Both the position numbers and the translations under genes were made by a program. Below the pieces are notes generated by a model. That model searched no databases, was not told the origin of the DNA, and saw nothing but the letters and a program-made list of their open reading frames with translations. 64,000 bases of DNA from Penelope pileata (lineage: Eukaryota > Chordata > Aves > Galliformes > Cracidae), in NCBI GenBank assembly GCA_013396635.1, contig WBMW01004022.1:227409-291408 (forward strand). The letters are read 5' to 3'. Each line of letters opens with the position of its first letter. The stretch's first letter is position 1. Below, piece after piece: positions 1 to 10,236 of this stretch.

Positions 1-80
1 CTGGCACCGTCGGTAATTGCACACTGCTGGCACTGCGGCTGCGCAGGGGGCTCTCATCGTCCCCACACGCGCGTGTGTGA

Positions 81-140
81 GCACACGTGTGTGTGTGTGC
101 GTGTGTGTGTGCATGTGTGTGCGCGCGCGCGCGTGTATGC
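81..140. repeat. Alternating purine-pyrimidine (TG/CG) tract
   Basis: Sixty consecutive bases alternate purine and pyrimidine without a break: mostly TG repeats on the plus strand, ending in a CG block at 121-132. A shorter alternating stretch (64-79) lies just before it, separated by a G-A step. Such tracts are the classic sequence type for left-handed Z-DNA and are prone to length change. It lies in the 3' flank of HEXA. No gene overlaps it that I can support. Confidence 0.9.
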
Positions 141-1290
141 CCGCGGTGCCCCCAGCAGGGCTGAGCCCGGACCCCCGGGGGCAGATCCGTGCCCAAATGG
201 AGCCCCAGTTCCCGCAGCACGGAGCTGCCCCTGTTCCCCCCCAGCTCGGTGCTGTCGCCTGTTGCACCGCGAGCCCCGTTTGTCCCTCGGCCCAGCTTGG
301 GTAATTACATTTTTAATCTCCTCTTTGACACATTTTTGCATAAACAACGGCGTGATGAGGTTTTTTCCACCCTCTCTCGCTGCTGGCCCCACTCCCAGGC
401 GCACCCACCCAGGGGCCCACGGTGCCCCTTGTCTGCAGTGGGTTCTGGGGAGCAGAGCCGAGATGCTGAGGCCGGGCGGGAGGCATCTGCTGTTCCCCAG
501 CACCGCCTGGGTTTATTTTTAAACCCGTTGGCCCTGAGTGATTCACACGCTGCATGTTCCTGTGTTCTCCCTGGCGCTTTTACATGACAAATCCCGGGTA
601 AAAATAGATGTTCTCGAAGGAAGCCGCGAGGATGCAGTGGGGAAATGGGGGGACCGGTGGCACCCCGAGGGGTGGGGACCCAAAGGTGCCACCGGGACAG
701 TGCGGTGGCAGTGCCCAGGGGAAGGGGCTGTGGGCTACCTGCTCCTCGGGAGCATCAGGGGCCGCAAAACCGTCCCCGGGGGATGAGATGCTTCTGCAGA
801 GTTCCAGCAGATGAGCGTGTGCTCCTGCAAAGCCTCGTACAGAAGAAGGAGTTCTCATTACACCTTCCTCTCGGAGCTCTTTAGCACATCAAGCCCCAGC
901 AAAATGAAGCTGCTATTATTATTTATGACTTTTGTGTTACTCAGGTTAAGAGAAACAAACATGCCGAGAGTGACAGGCAATGCTGGCTCTCCCTCAGCAT
1001 CCTGCCTCAACCACCAGGCCAGGACAGAATTCGTGGCCAAAAAAAAGGGGTACAAGTTTCCAGAGAGACTGAGGAAGCAGAGGAGCATCTTCACTCAGGA
1101 GACAGCTCAGGAGTTGGAAAAAATACTTCTCCTTCCCCCCAATCTGGCCATCAGCTAAGCCCCAAGGTGGTGGGGCTCCACAGTCCTTTACTTCCCCCTA
1201 AAACTCAGGCAGCTGTAGCACTTCAGCCAAGTACTACCTGGACACCCCTTCACAGGAAGGTGAAGAAACACAAGACTTGACAACTTAAGA
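141..1290. other. Intergenic 3' flank of HEXA, no gene seen
   Basis: Moderately GC-rich unique-looking sequence. Open frames here are short, overlap on both strands and resemble no family I know. There is a small perfect inverted repeat at 509-526 (7-base arms, 4-base loop) and an AT-rich patch at 301-345. In mammals the next gene past the HEXA 3' end is CELF6 on the same strand, so this could be its upstream region, but no CELF6 exon is visible. Confidence 0.5.
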
Positions 1291-1295
1291 AAATT

Positions 1296-1301
1296 TTTAA
1301 T
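1296..1301 (-). terminator. HEXA: Candidate distal poly(A) signal of HEXA (ATTAAA)
   Basis: Read on the minus strand this is ATTAAA, the commonest variant poly(A) hexamer, in an A/T-rich patch about 1.1 kb past the HEXA stop codon. The sequence between the stop and this site (1302-2428) has no recognisable exon, so it could be a long 3' UTR. This is an inference from one hexamer only; the proximal AATAAA at 2232-2237 is the stronger candidate. Confidence 0.35.
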
Positions 1302-2231
1302 TCCAAGTTAACAATAGTAAAAAGTTTCCAGCTATAACAGAGAGCAAACAGCAGCCCTCACTCATTTCAGACTGGGACATGTACGCAACAGTCCTGGCTG
1401 TCAGGATTTCTCCGAGAGATCCTCACGTTCAAGCTGGATGAGGTTTCCAGCAGTGCAATCCCAGCCAAAGGACAAGAACCATGCCTGTCTCTGCTGCTGG
1501 AGACAGCAATGTGGCAACACCAGCCTCTCCTCCAAGGAAAACTGTCCAAACCAAACCACTGGGATGCAGGAGAACCAGAGCTGAGCACTCCAAGGGTGAC
1601 AGAGCAGCCGGAGGACAGGTGAGGTGGCCAAATCCCAAGCAGAGGCAACAGCCGACAGCAGAGCTGAGCGGTGACTCCACGACATCCACGCACCCAGCTC
1701 AGCAGGGCTGTGAGGCCTTCGAGAGGCTTTGAGGGCTCTTAGAAGCCAGAGAAGGAGCAGACAGAGTTTGGGGCAGCAGAGATGGCGGCTTGGAGACAAG
1801 CCTCCTGCCTGGACACAGCTAAGGTACAGAGAGGGGAGACAGAGAAAGGACAGGAACCAACAGGTGACATGGCAGTGCTGGTGTGCAGATCACAGAAGCA
1901 AAACGAAGATGGGCAGGAACATCCTGGCATAAGCAAGACTGTGTAGGATTCCCCCCTGCACACACTGCTGTGCAACTGGACACCACATTCTCTTAGCAGG
2001 GATGAGATTTGGGATGTTGGCAGAGACTAAGCACAGCTTATCCAGCTGAGCAGGCATCCAGCAACCTCCAGAGCCAGCAGGGTGAGGCATGGCCAGATGC
2101 TCCTCCACCAACACCTCTGAACAAGCCTGCTCCAGAGCAGGACGTACCCATCTCTTGCTAACAAAAGCCATGGTGTGGTCTTGCCAAGCCCCAGCTGAGG
2201 ATGAATAGGCACCTTTTTCTCTTTGGGGTCA

Positions 2232-2237
2232 TTTATT
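2232..2237 (-). terminator. HEXA: Candidate proximal poly(A) signal of HEXA (AATAAA)
   Basis: The plus strand reads TTTATT, so the minus strand has the canonical AATAAA hexamer 192 bases past the HEXA stop codon, in an AT-rich stretch. Cleavage would be expected near 2205-2220, giving a 3' UTR of a little over 200 bases. The position and orientation suit the end of the last HEXA exon. Confidence 0.65.
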
Positions 2238-2428
2238 TATAGATTTAAAGAAACCAAAATAGAAAACGAGGCAAAGAGTGCACACTAAGAAAAAAAATGT
2301 TCATCGCAACAATGCAAGAGCAAAAGCAGAGGAGGAAAGGGGTCTCTTTACCATGCCAGGAGCTTTTGAGAGAGCACAAGATCACTTCTCCAGCGTGCAC
2401 AGAGATCAAGGGTAGCAGGACTCTCCTT

Positions 2429-2492
2429 TCAAACCTCGCCGAATTCAGGATCACAGTATCCTACAAAGAGAGGCTCTGCCTGGACACCGCGC
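2429..2492 (-). CDS. HEXA: HEXA exon 14 (terminal coding exon)
   Basis: Follows an AG acceptor, completes a split arginine codon, then encodes RGVQAEPLFVGYCDPEFGEV and a TGA stop at 2429-2431. The human protein ends in the same way ([20 protein letters not shown]), so the C-terminus is intact. Confidence 0.96.
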
Positions 2493-5400
2493 CTGGAAGC
2501 AGAGCAGAAGGAGGGTGTTACATAGGGGACCCTGAGCAGAGCCTGGTGCTGCAGGAGGGGTGGCAGGAGCTGGCAGGTGTCCCTTCCCCAGCACAACCTC
2601 CCCCTCTGCAGAGCTGCCAGCCCACGCCAACAGCATGGGCCCTCTTCCAGCACAGCACACAGCAAGCTTTGCCTACACACGGGCACAAGAAATGCTCTGG
2701 ACCTTCAAGGGTCATTTCACACCAAGGAAAGTCTACTTCATTCTCAGTCCCCCTCACTGTTCCACCTGGGGTTTACACAGAGCTGTTCCCCTGAGGGTGT
2801 CCCTGGTGCTGCTGCCACAAGCTGGCATGGCACGGTGAGGAGGGATGGCTACCTGAGGAGCTCGCAGCGGAAGTTGGCCAGCCGTGTGTAAGCATCTTGC
2901 AGGTTCCTCACTGCTGCACTACTCCAAAGTCTCTCGGCCACAGCTCCAGCTCTCGGCCTTGAAGGAACAAGAGACAAAGGCAGGCAGGTCATAGAAAGCT
3001 TCTCAGGCAGCCCTGAGCTCCCAAACGCCTCCCTGACCAAAGTCCTTCAACACATAAAAAGCATGTGGCTTTGTGTATGAAAAGATCCACACCCAGACAG
3101 GTGCAGACCAGGACGTGCCCAGATGACAGGACAGAGACCAGCATTAACACAAGCTGGTAGCAGTGGCAGGTGGCACAGGAGCATGTTTAATTCTTACAGA
3201 CAGCCACAAAGCCTCACTTAAGCCTCAGAGAAGCTGTTACTACCACAGACATGCTGCCAGGGCAGAGACAAGCACCACAAGACCAAGGCAGCAGCACCAA
3301 GCGTGTATCGCGCTGTGCTAAAAGGACTCGAGCCACCCCCCAGGACACCTCTTACCAGAGCCTGGGGGTCAGGTTGGTGACGTCCACGTATTCACCCCAC
3401 ATGCACGCCTCCCCGCCGATCACCAGATCCTTCTGCTTACGGCTGCCTGCCAGGAGGCACAGCATTCAGGTGATCAAGGGTTGTAAGATACCAGCATCTT
3501 CCTGCCCTGCCCAGGGAGGGGACTGTGACAGCCAAGAGCTGGCTCAGCTGTAATCTGGAGATGGAATTTGCCCTTCTGGAAGCCCCCACCTCAAACCCTA
3601 GGCTGAGGAAGAGCTGAGGTGCTTCCTGCCTGCAGGGAGGGAACAGCACAAAGCCTGCCAAAGGCACGCTGTCTCAAGCACCTTCACACGAGCAGCAAGA
3701 ACAAATGCTCAAGAGAGCCAGCCTCACCTCTGAGTGAGAAGTTGGCTGCCATAAGGGGACGTGACACAAGGAACGCACCTGGGAACTTCAAGGGCTCCAC
3801 CTGGTAGGCTGCCATCCAGTCCTGCCCGTAGGAGATGCGGTTGAGGTACCAGGGGGCAGAGAGCAGAGCCCTGTAGCCAGCCTTGGTGACATTCGCCATC
3901 TCTTCTGCGTATGGCACATTGTTCTTCCACACGTGGATGATGGTGTCTGGCCTCACCTGGCCCCACAAACACACATGAAGCCTGTGTACAGCATCACAGA
4001 GCACCACCTCTCCTCAAAAGAAGGGTGCCCCTGAGCCATCCCCAGCTCCAAGCACCGCTCTGGTGAGCAGGGTCCGGCACCAGATACTGCCACGAGCGGT
4101 TATCTTGATAGTGGGAGCTAGAGGTACATCTGCCCCCCTGCAACACATCACATCACCCCTGTCCTGACTCATCCAGTCCCTCCAAGGAAGCTGGGTTTTG
4201 AGTGCGTTTGGCTGCGGTGCTGGCACCGTTCACCCAGGTGTCAGGGAACTGCGCTACGGCAAGCAGACAGCTCTCACCTTCACTCCGTTGTCAAACACCT
4301 CCTGCCACACCATGTAGCCCTTGCCAAGGGAAGAGACGATGTCCAGGAGCCTAGCGTGGAAATAATACTTGCAGTCAGTCTTCCCAAAAAAATAACTAGG
4401 CTACTCCCTTTGGGGACAGGAAGACAGGCCCAAAGGGACAGCAGAAGACATTTGTGCTTGTCACATACTGCAGCTGCAGGCCCAGGACACAGCCACCCTC
4501 ACCTCTGGATGTAGAACGACTCTAATTTTGTGTAGTCTTCACCAAAGCCCATCTTCTCCATGAAGGTGAGAATTTTTGGATTAGACTTCCTGCGTACCAA
4601 AAAGAGAATAGAAACCCCAGGCACCAACGCACAGAGCCACTTTCTATGCCTAGGAGAGCAGGACAACAGAGATTTGCAGGTGATCATGGCCAAGAAGCAA
4701 CTGGCTGGGACCCGGGGATCCTGTGCTAAATTTCCAGCACTCTGGCTCCCTCTTACACATAAGTAACCCTCTGCTCTCCCTCACCTTTTCCTCTCCCTTC
4801 AGGTGGCTGTTCCTTCAGGGATCCACCCCCAGGCATGTGCCAGGTGCCCAGGCAGCAGAGCCCAGTCCCCATCCTGACCCATCTCCGAGCAGGCATCACT
4901 CACCAGCACGTGAAGTCCACCTCATCGCCACCGAGGTGAATAAAGTAGTCTGGGAACACAGTGCTGACCTCCTGAAACAAACTGGCCACAAACTGGTAGG
5001 TGCTGTTGAGGATAGGGTTGATGGGCCCATAGGTGCCAGAAGGATCCTTGCCCAAATAGCAGGGAGTCAGGAGGCCCGGAGCACCTGAGTCATAACAAAA
5101 CCAGTACAGTGAGGAAGGGACTAAATGTGACTGTATCTCATACATCCTACATCCCTCAGCCAACAGTTTGCTCCTCCCCAGAGCCAGCCTGTGGGATGTG
5201 ATGCCCACTCCGCACTTTCAGGAGGATCCAGGCCACAGAGACCCTTCCTTCACCAAGTACAACTGCAGCTCTCCTCACATCCACGCCCCTGGTGAGGGTC
5301 TGCTCCTCACCTGGACCCCAGGAGAGCGTGTGCCCAGGCGTGTCAAACTCCACGATGACTCTGATGCCGCGGAGCTGGGCGTGCTTGATCACTGTCTGCA

Positions 5401-7524
5401 CGTCGCTGGCTGTGTACACGTGGGTCATGGCATTGAAGGCTCCCTGGGGGAACATGAGAAATCACAGTGCCCTGCACACGTGCTGAGGGAGCAACCAGCA
5501 TTCCCTGGGCTGCCTGGGGAGCTGCACGACCATCAGCATGGGTTACCTGTTTGCTGAGCTCTGGGAAGGTAAAGCTCTCGTATGGGAAAGATGGGTCATC
5601 CACAATGTGCCAGTGAAACACATTTAACTTGTTGTAAGCCATGACGTCCTGGGAAGGAACAGGAACACTGATAAACTCACCTTGCTCCTTCTGAAAGGTC
5701 AAACAGCTTGTCACAGGGAGGAACCAAGCGACCTCAGGTCTTCGTGTTCTGGAAAACGTAAAACCCCCAAATGTTCCCAAGGACCCAAGAGTGATGCAGA
5801 CATCTGTCAAACACATCAGCACCACAGAGAGCTGCAGAGAGCCATTAGTGCTTCTGCTCACATTAAAACCCCTGTTCTCCTTATACCAGAGATTTGGAAG
5901 TTTAATGGCTGGGATGGATGCAGAACCACCACCCACAGTCATTTTAACGTGACCGGGAAGAAGGCAGTGTTTTCCTCTGCCTCAGAAAGTAAACTGAGGT
6001 GCAAGAATCTGAGATTCCTTTGGGTTTCCTTCTCTCCCTTAGGAAGGGAGCTGAGAAATCACCTAAATCAGCTGTGACTGACACCAGGAGCAAACACATC
6101 CACAGGCACAGAGTACTGCACTAGGAAGGACCGACAGCATGGAAGCATTTTTCTATGATGCAAATCTGTGTACTAGGAACTGAGGTCACGCAGCCATCCC
6201 ACCCCTCCCTGCTGCTTCCTCTAGAGATAAGCAAGCAGGTGTTCTTCAAAAAGCTGAGGTTTGGCAAGCTGTTCCTTGATTAGATGTGGATATGGTGGCC
6301 TATGCATGACTGACTCTCCCTAGATTGCTCCTGGGATCCTTAGAAATGAGTAACACCGAAAACAAAACAAAAAACCAAGAAAACAGAAAAACTCTGCAGG
6401 CCAGTCAGGGAGGCTAATTTGTCACAGAGGGACACTGTGCTCCAAGTGCTCCATCTCCCTGCGGGGCAGGACACACGCTTCCCAGCAAAGGCACCCTACC
6501 AGAGTTTCCAGGATGGCTTTCAGAGGCAGGAAGTGGCGAGAGGTGTCCAGCAACAGGCCTCGGTGAGGGAAGCGGGGATAGTCCACAATTTCTGTCTCGT
6601 TGACATAGTACTGCACAAAGAGAGAGGACAAGGAAGAAGTGAGCAGGGCTCCAGGCAGCACAGACGTTAGCAGAAGGTAATCAGGGTCATCTGCCAGCAG
6701 GGCTAGCAGGACTCACTGCCCCCAAGCACAGCTTGCCCTCAGGAGCCGAGGCAAAGACCTGCGTTGCTGTGGGAGCCAGGCTGGCCAGCCCACACACCAG
6801 CCACTCACTCACCGTGCCGTTCTCGTCTCTCCCAACAAGCTGGCTGAACGTCTCCAGGCCTGCGGGAGAACCACACACAGTCACTTTCACAGCACAGATT
6901 ATGGACAGAGCTCAAATAAGTCTATGGAAAAAGAGAGGCACAGAGATACGTTCCAATATGCAGGTGGGGTGAGAGTGCCCAACAAAAAGCTCGAAGCGCA
7001 TCTCACCTCTGAGAGCCCCCCAGACAGCATCAGCATAGAGCAGCAAAGAGTCTTGTGAGATATTCAGCTTATCTGAAAAACAGCATCAGATGGATCGGCA
7101 CGGGCATTAGGTTCCTGCTAAAGGGCACAAGAGCCCCAGCTACAGGGTTGTAGCTGGACCAGCCGGTGATTTTGGTATAGAACTGCACCCATTGATCCAA
7201 GGGAACTGATTTTGGGATAGGGCTGTGGGTTTTTTTAAATCTCTCCCAATGCTTTATCAGCAACCTCAGATAAGTCACTCCCTCCCCTCCCAGTTTCTCA
7301 ACCATACACTGAGGATGTCCTTCCAAAATTAGAATTAAGTGCTGGAGGGTGCTATTCCCAACCAAGGGGCACAGAAATACCCACACACCTGCTTCAGCCC
7401 CTCCCGCTCCCACCCCGGTGCTTACAGCTCTCCTTGGAGTCCAGGCTGGGAAAGCCATCACAGCCCGGCATGGCTATGGAGACGAGGAGCTCAGTGCAGG
7501 GTGTCCTCCAGGGCTGCTTGTTCT
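2429..7524 (-). CDS. HEXA: HEXA, beta-hexosaminidase subunit alpha (exons 2-14; exon 1 missing)
   Basis: Lysosomal glycoside hydrolase family 20 subunit. With the beta subunit it forms hexosaminidase A, which removes terminal N-acetylgalactosamine from GM2 ganglioside presented by the GM2 activator. Thirteen minus-strand exons splice in frame with GT-AG introns and give 444 complete codons plus the stop. Alpha rather than beta identity rests on two features: Asn-Arg in APWYLNRISYG (human 423-424, which accept negatively charged substrates; beta has Asp-Leu) and the GKDP segment in exon 8 at the place of the alpha-only GSEP loop. The catalytic Asp-Glu of GGDEVDF is present (codons 4924-4926 and 4921-4923), as is the TSRH arginine (human R178). 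Sequons include NET and NST, which match human sites, and NGT, NIS and NLT. The signal peptide and about 84 N-terminal residues are absent and would lie upstream of 7524. The gene is in a divergent pair with ARIH1. Confidence 0.97.
2853..2957 (-). CDS. HEXA: HEXA exon 13
   Basis: 105 bases between an AG acceptor (2958-2959) and a GT donor (2851-2852). Encodes PRAGAVAERLW at its start, a strongly conserved GH20 segment next to the active site, and ends in FRCELL before the split arginine codon. Confidence 0.97.
3356..3446 (-). CDS. HEXA: HEXA exon 12
   Basis: 91 bases; encodes IGGEACMWGEYVDVTNLTPRLW. The GGEACMWGE segment includes an active-site tryptophan (human W460 is the next of these, at the end of the exon). 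NLT forms a possible N-glycosylation sequon where human alpha has NLV; human beta, as I recall it, also has NLT. Confidence 0.97.
3779..3956 (-). CDS. HEXA: HEXA exon 11
   Basis: 178 bases; begins VRPDTIIHVW and carries KAGYRALLSAPWYLNRISYG. The Asn-Arg pair is the alpha-subunit signature for binding sulfated or sialylated substrates, so this exon separates HEXA from HEXB. Confidence 0.97.
4278..4350 (-). CDS. HEXA: HEXA exon 10
   Basis: 73 bases, the same length as I recall for the human exon. Encodes LLDIVSSLGKGYMVWQEVFD; VWQEVFD is a conserved GH20 segment. Flanked by AG acceptor 4351-4352 and GT donor 4276-4277. Confidence 0.97.
4503..4589 (-). CDS. HEXA: HEXA exon 9
   Basis: 87 bases; completes the split tryptophan codon of FTCW, then reads KSNPKI, followed by GFGEDYTKLESFYIQ. 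Close to human throughout, with a clean reading frame. Confidence 0.97.
4904..5084 (-). CDS. HEXA: HEXA exon 8 (catalytic Asp-Glu exon)
   Basis: 181 bases. Begins GAPGLLTPCYLGKDPSGTYG and ends HLGGDEVDFTC. GGDE holds the general acid glutamate (codon 4921-4923) and the aspartate that orients the substrate acetamido group (4924-4926). The GKDP segment sits where human alpha has GSEP, a loop proteolytically lost from beta and needed for GM2 activator docking. The NST sequon matches human N295. Confidence 0.98.
5311..5443 (-). CDS. HEXA: HEXA exon 7
   Basis: 133 bases; encodes GAFNAMTHVYTASDV and then LRGIRVIVEFDTPGHTLSWG. EFDTPGHTLSWG is a hallmark GH20 barrel strand. Acceptor AG at 5444-5445, donor GT at 5309-5310. 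Confidence 0.98.
5547..5648 (-). CDS. HEXA: HEXA exon 6
   Basis: 102 bases, 34 whole codons. Encodes DVMAYNKLNVFHWHIVDDPS and then FPYESFTFPELSKQ. The human residue D207, implicated in activity in earlier studies, falls in the VDDPS motif. Confidence 0.98.
6500..6610 (-). CDS. HEXA: HEXA exon 5
   Basis: 111 bases, 37 whole codons. Encodes YYVNETEIVDYPRFPHRG and then LLLDTSRHFLPL. The arginine of TSRH corresponds to human R178, whose loss gives the B1 variant of Tay-Sachs disease; the arginine of PHRG corresponds to R170. NET matches a known glycosylation site. Confidence 0.98.
6813..6859 (-). CDS. HEXA: HEXA exon 4
   Basis: 47 bases, as in human. Encodes LETFSQLVGRDENGT after a split glycine codon, with a possible NGT sequon at its end. 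Acceptor AG at 6860-6861 and donor GT at 6811-6812. Confidence 0.96.
7007..7072 (-). CDS. HEXA: HEXA exon 3
   Basis: 66 bases, as in human. Encodes KLNISQDSLLLYADAVWGAL after a split tyrosine codon, in the N-terminal GH20b-type domain. VWGALRG matches human. The NIS sequon is close to, but not at, the human site at N115. Confidence 0.95.
7426..7524 (-). CDS. HEXA: HEXA exon 2 (first visible coding exon)
   Basis: 99 bases, six more than I recall for human. Encodes CTELLVSIAMPGCDGFPSLD, which lines up with the human LVVSVVTPGCNQLPTLE segment. The acceptor is ttgcag before 7524; two bases of the first codon are here and the third must come from exon 1. The extra two codons could be real or reflect use of a nearby alternative acceptor. 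Confidence 0.9.
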
Positions 7525-10181
7525 CTGCAAGGCACACAGACCACAGGCATTGATCCCCCCCTTCAAGCCTCCCGGCCCAGCCAGGGATGGGGACATCAGC
7601 CTGGTTCAGCAGCAGCTCCTGAGGCTTCCTGGACACCGGCCACAACTACTCAAAGCTTCTCCAGGGAGGATGAAGCAGGAGCTCTGGCTGCTCTCCCCTT
7701 TCTGAAGGAGCATTTTCAAGCCCTGAGTGGAGCATGTGGGAGGTGCTGCCCTGACTCCAAAGGGAGGTGTTAAACCCACCCTGAGATAAGCAGCTCTGCC
7801 CATAGCTGTCTCTGGCCAGGAGGAACGTGGGTGGGTTTGTACCTATAGCCCCACAGCACTGCCAGGGACAGGCTGGAAAACAGAATGCTTGGCTTTGAGT
7901 GAGCCTCCTCACAAGCCGGACACCAAGCAAGCTGCAGAGAGACTGTGGCACCACCAGCATTTGGGGGAAATGCAGAGAGCACAGGACGCCAAACGTACCC
8001 AGGAAGGAATGGTGAAACCTCTGCGGGGAGAAGGAATATGGCTCGAAGATATTCCTCCATTCTGAGGTTTCCTCAGTTACAGATGAGCCGGTAGCCAAGG
8101 CAACCCTGCAGCCATGTGAGCTGGCACAAGGAGCACAGCAGGACCTGTTCCCTATGCCTGGCAAGGCAGCAGCTCACCAGGGACAGCCGCTTGCAAGCCT
8201 GGAGACGTGGGGAATACCCACCTTCCCCCCAGGGATCCTCCTGGGATGAGCACTTCCCAGCACGCTCCCCCCATCTCCACCCAGATGGACATTTTGGTTT
8301 CATCACTGGTTGAGCGCAGGAGGCTGACCAAATACCCCCACTGCTGCTTTCAGGCTTGAAGCTCATCAGAGCATCACCTACAAATCTCCAAAACATTTTC
8401 AAACCCTAGCAACTGTCCCTCCAGCTGCAATACGGTGACAGATGCTGCTAGGATTATCCCACCTGGGGCAGCAATTGCTCTCCCTCCACCCAGAGAGGGA
8501 GAAACAAGCTCCAAGATGTGTGCTCTCAGGGTACAGCCCACAAGTGCAGTGCCTCCTGCTCCACCATGGGCAAGACTCGGCTCTCAGGAGGTGGTGTTCC
8601 AAAGCTGATCAGCCTGCACAGGTCCACAGGAGGCAAGAGGGGACGGCACAGCAGCATCTGGAGGGTTTCAAGAGGACCTTAAACTGTTCTGTGGAAAGTC
8701 CAGCTGACAGGAGAACAGCTCAGGAGAAGATGCCGATGCCTCCTCAGTTCTCTGCAGTTCAGCTGGCGTGCCTGTCTGTGCAACTGGCATAGTGGCTTTC
8801 TGAAACAGGGAGGAAACTGTTTCTGCCATTTATTTTTTCTGTTAACAGAAACTATTTCTTTCCACACGGGGTTTCCACTGCCTGTATTACTAATATTACC
8901 AACCACTTGTGGAAAAAGGAAGGCAAAGAGGAAGAAGGCCCTAAAATTAAGCATGCTGTTTGAACTTCACATATGGGAGGGCAGATGGAAAACTGTGAGT
9001 ATACACGGAGAGCTTGACCTAGGGATCACAAGAGATCGCTCCAAACGTTGCGATGGTCAAATTTCCCTCTGACAGAAATGGGAAGACGTGAGTGGTTACA
9101 ATAGTTAATATTTCTATTTTAAGGAACTAGGTGGTCTTTGCAGCCCTCAAATGGAAACTTGTCTATTGCTACTGAAAAGAATCAATGTTAAGAAATCAAA
9201 TAAGCCAAACACTGCTTCCAACTTCATCCCAGTGCACTCGAACAATGCGGAGCTGCCAGGGCCACCCCTCTCTGCAGCAGGGCACAGGGCACGGAGCTGT
9301 GAGCTGTGCTTGGGGAGCAGAGCCCCGGGCACAGCACTGTCGAGAGCAGGAAGAGGCATGGCAGCACCGGGGGCAGAGCTGTGTCACGAGAGAGGGAAGG
9401 GAGAAAACGGAAACGCTGCGGAGCTGCAGTGCAATCTGGAGGAGATGAAAATGAGATACAAAGAAGAAGGTGGCTGAGCAACTCCCTGAAAGGAATGCAG
9501 GATGGCGGGTGTGCACTGTGCCACGGAGGGCTGGATTTTGTTTGACTTTTATTGTTTGAAACACACGAGCGCAGCAGGCACTCTGCAGACACACCAGCAG
9601 CACGGGCCTTGGCTAGGAGCCTCACTCCGAGCAACCCTGCCATCAGATCACAGCCAACACCTTCCTTAGCCATCAGCCCCAGCTGAACAGAAGGAAAAAG
9701 GAGGAAAAGAGCAACGCAGGGGATTCATGCAGCCAAGACGTGAAGTTTCAGGCAGAGCTGAAGCTCCAGGCTGGCGCGAGCTCACGCTCCCCAGCGCAGA
9801 ACCACCACACACCCATGTGTGAGCCAGTCAGCTCCCTGCCCACACCGCCATGTGCCCGCAGGCTCCAGGCAGCAGCACCGGAGCGGGGCAGGGACCCACT
9901 GGGACGGGTGGGAGGGCCGCAGCCACAGGGTGTCCCGTCCCATCCCGTCCCGTCCCCTCCCGTCCCACCACAGCACCCCGCGGAGCGGAGCCGAGCCCCA
10001 CGCAGCCCCACGCAGCGGCTCTGGGAGCAGGGGAAGCGGAGCCCCCCCGCGTGCCCTCGGTGCTGTCAGACCTTTGGTTTACCAGCGAGCGGGGTTTAAA
10101 GGTCCCGCTCCGACAAGGCCGAGCTCCTCCCGCCCCGAGGCGCGGCTGTTAAGCAGGAAGGGGCCCCGGAGCTGTTTCGGG
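7525..10181 (-). other. HEXA: Probable HEXA intron 1
   Basis: No exon matching the HEXA N-terminus was found in any frame here, so this is best read as intron 1 running up to an exon 1 lost in the following gap. Sequence becomes CpG-rich only after about 9750. Several 60-170 residue open frames occur on both strands with no family resemblance. Confidence 0.6.
9931..9967. repeat. CCCGT short tandem repeat
   Basis: Imperfect repeats of TCCCG/TCCCA/TCCCC on the plus strand inside the CpG island upstream of HEXA. C-rich here and G-rich on the minus strand, so it could adopt i-motif or G-quadruplex forms and hinder sequencing. Confidence 0.8.
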
Positions 10182-10236
10182 NNNNNNNNNNNNNNNNNNN
10201 NNNNNNNNNNNNNNNNNNNNNNNNNNNNNNNNNNNN
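10182..10236. other. Assembly gap (55 N)
   Basis: Run of N inside the CpG island. The real length is unknown. It is the likely place of HEXA exon 1, which is otherwise absent from the window. Confidence 0.99.

Noticed and set aside
88..522. Open frames across the TG/CG tract giving Cys-Val or His-Thr repeats
   Set aside because: Simple-repeat translations with no other coding evidence.
509..526. Inverted repeat with 7-base arms as a possible terminator or RNA hairpin
   Set aside because: Too short and not followed by anything that gives it meaning in a vertebrate genome.
2429..7524. HEXB instead of HEXA
   Set aside because: The Asn-Arg pair in exon 11 and the GKDP loop in exon 8 are alpha-subunit features, and ARIH1 is the expected HEXA neighbour.
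8679..8954. Minus-strand frame starting with a hydrophobic, signal-like stretch, considered as HEXA exon 1
   Set aside because: The sequence after the hydrophobic part does not resemble the HEXA N-terminal domain, and the region is not CpG-rich or promoter-like.
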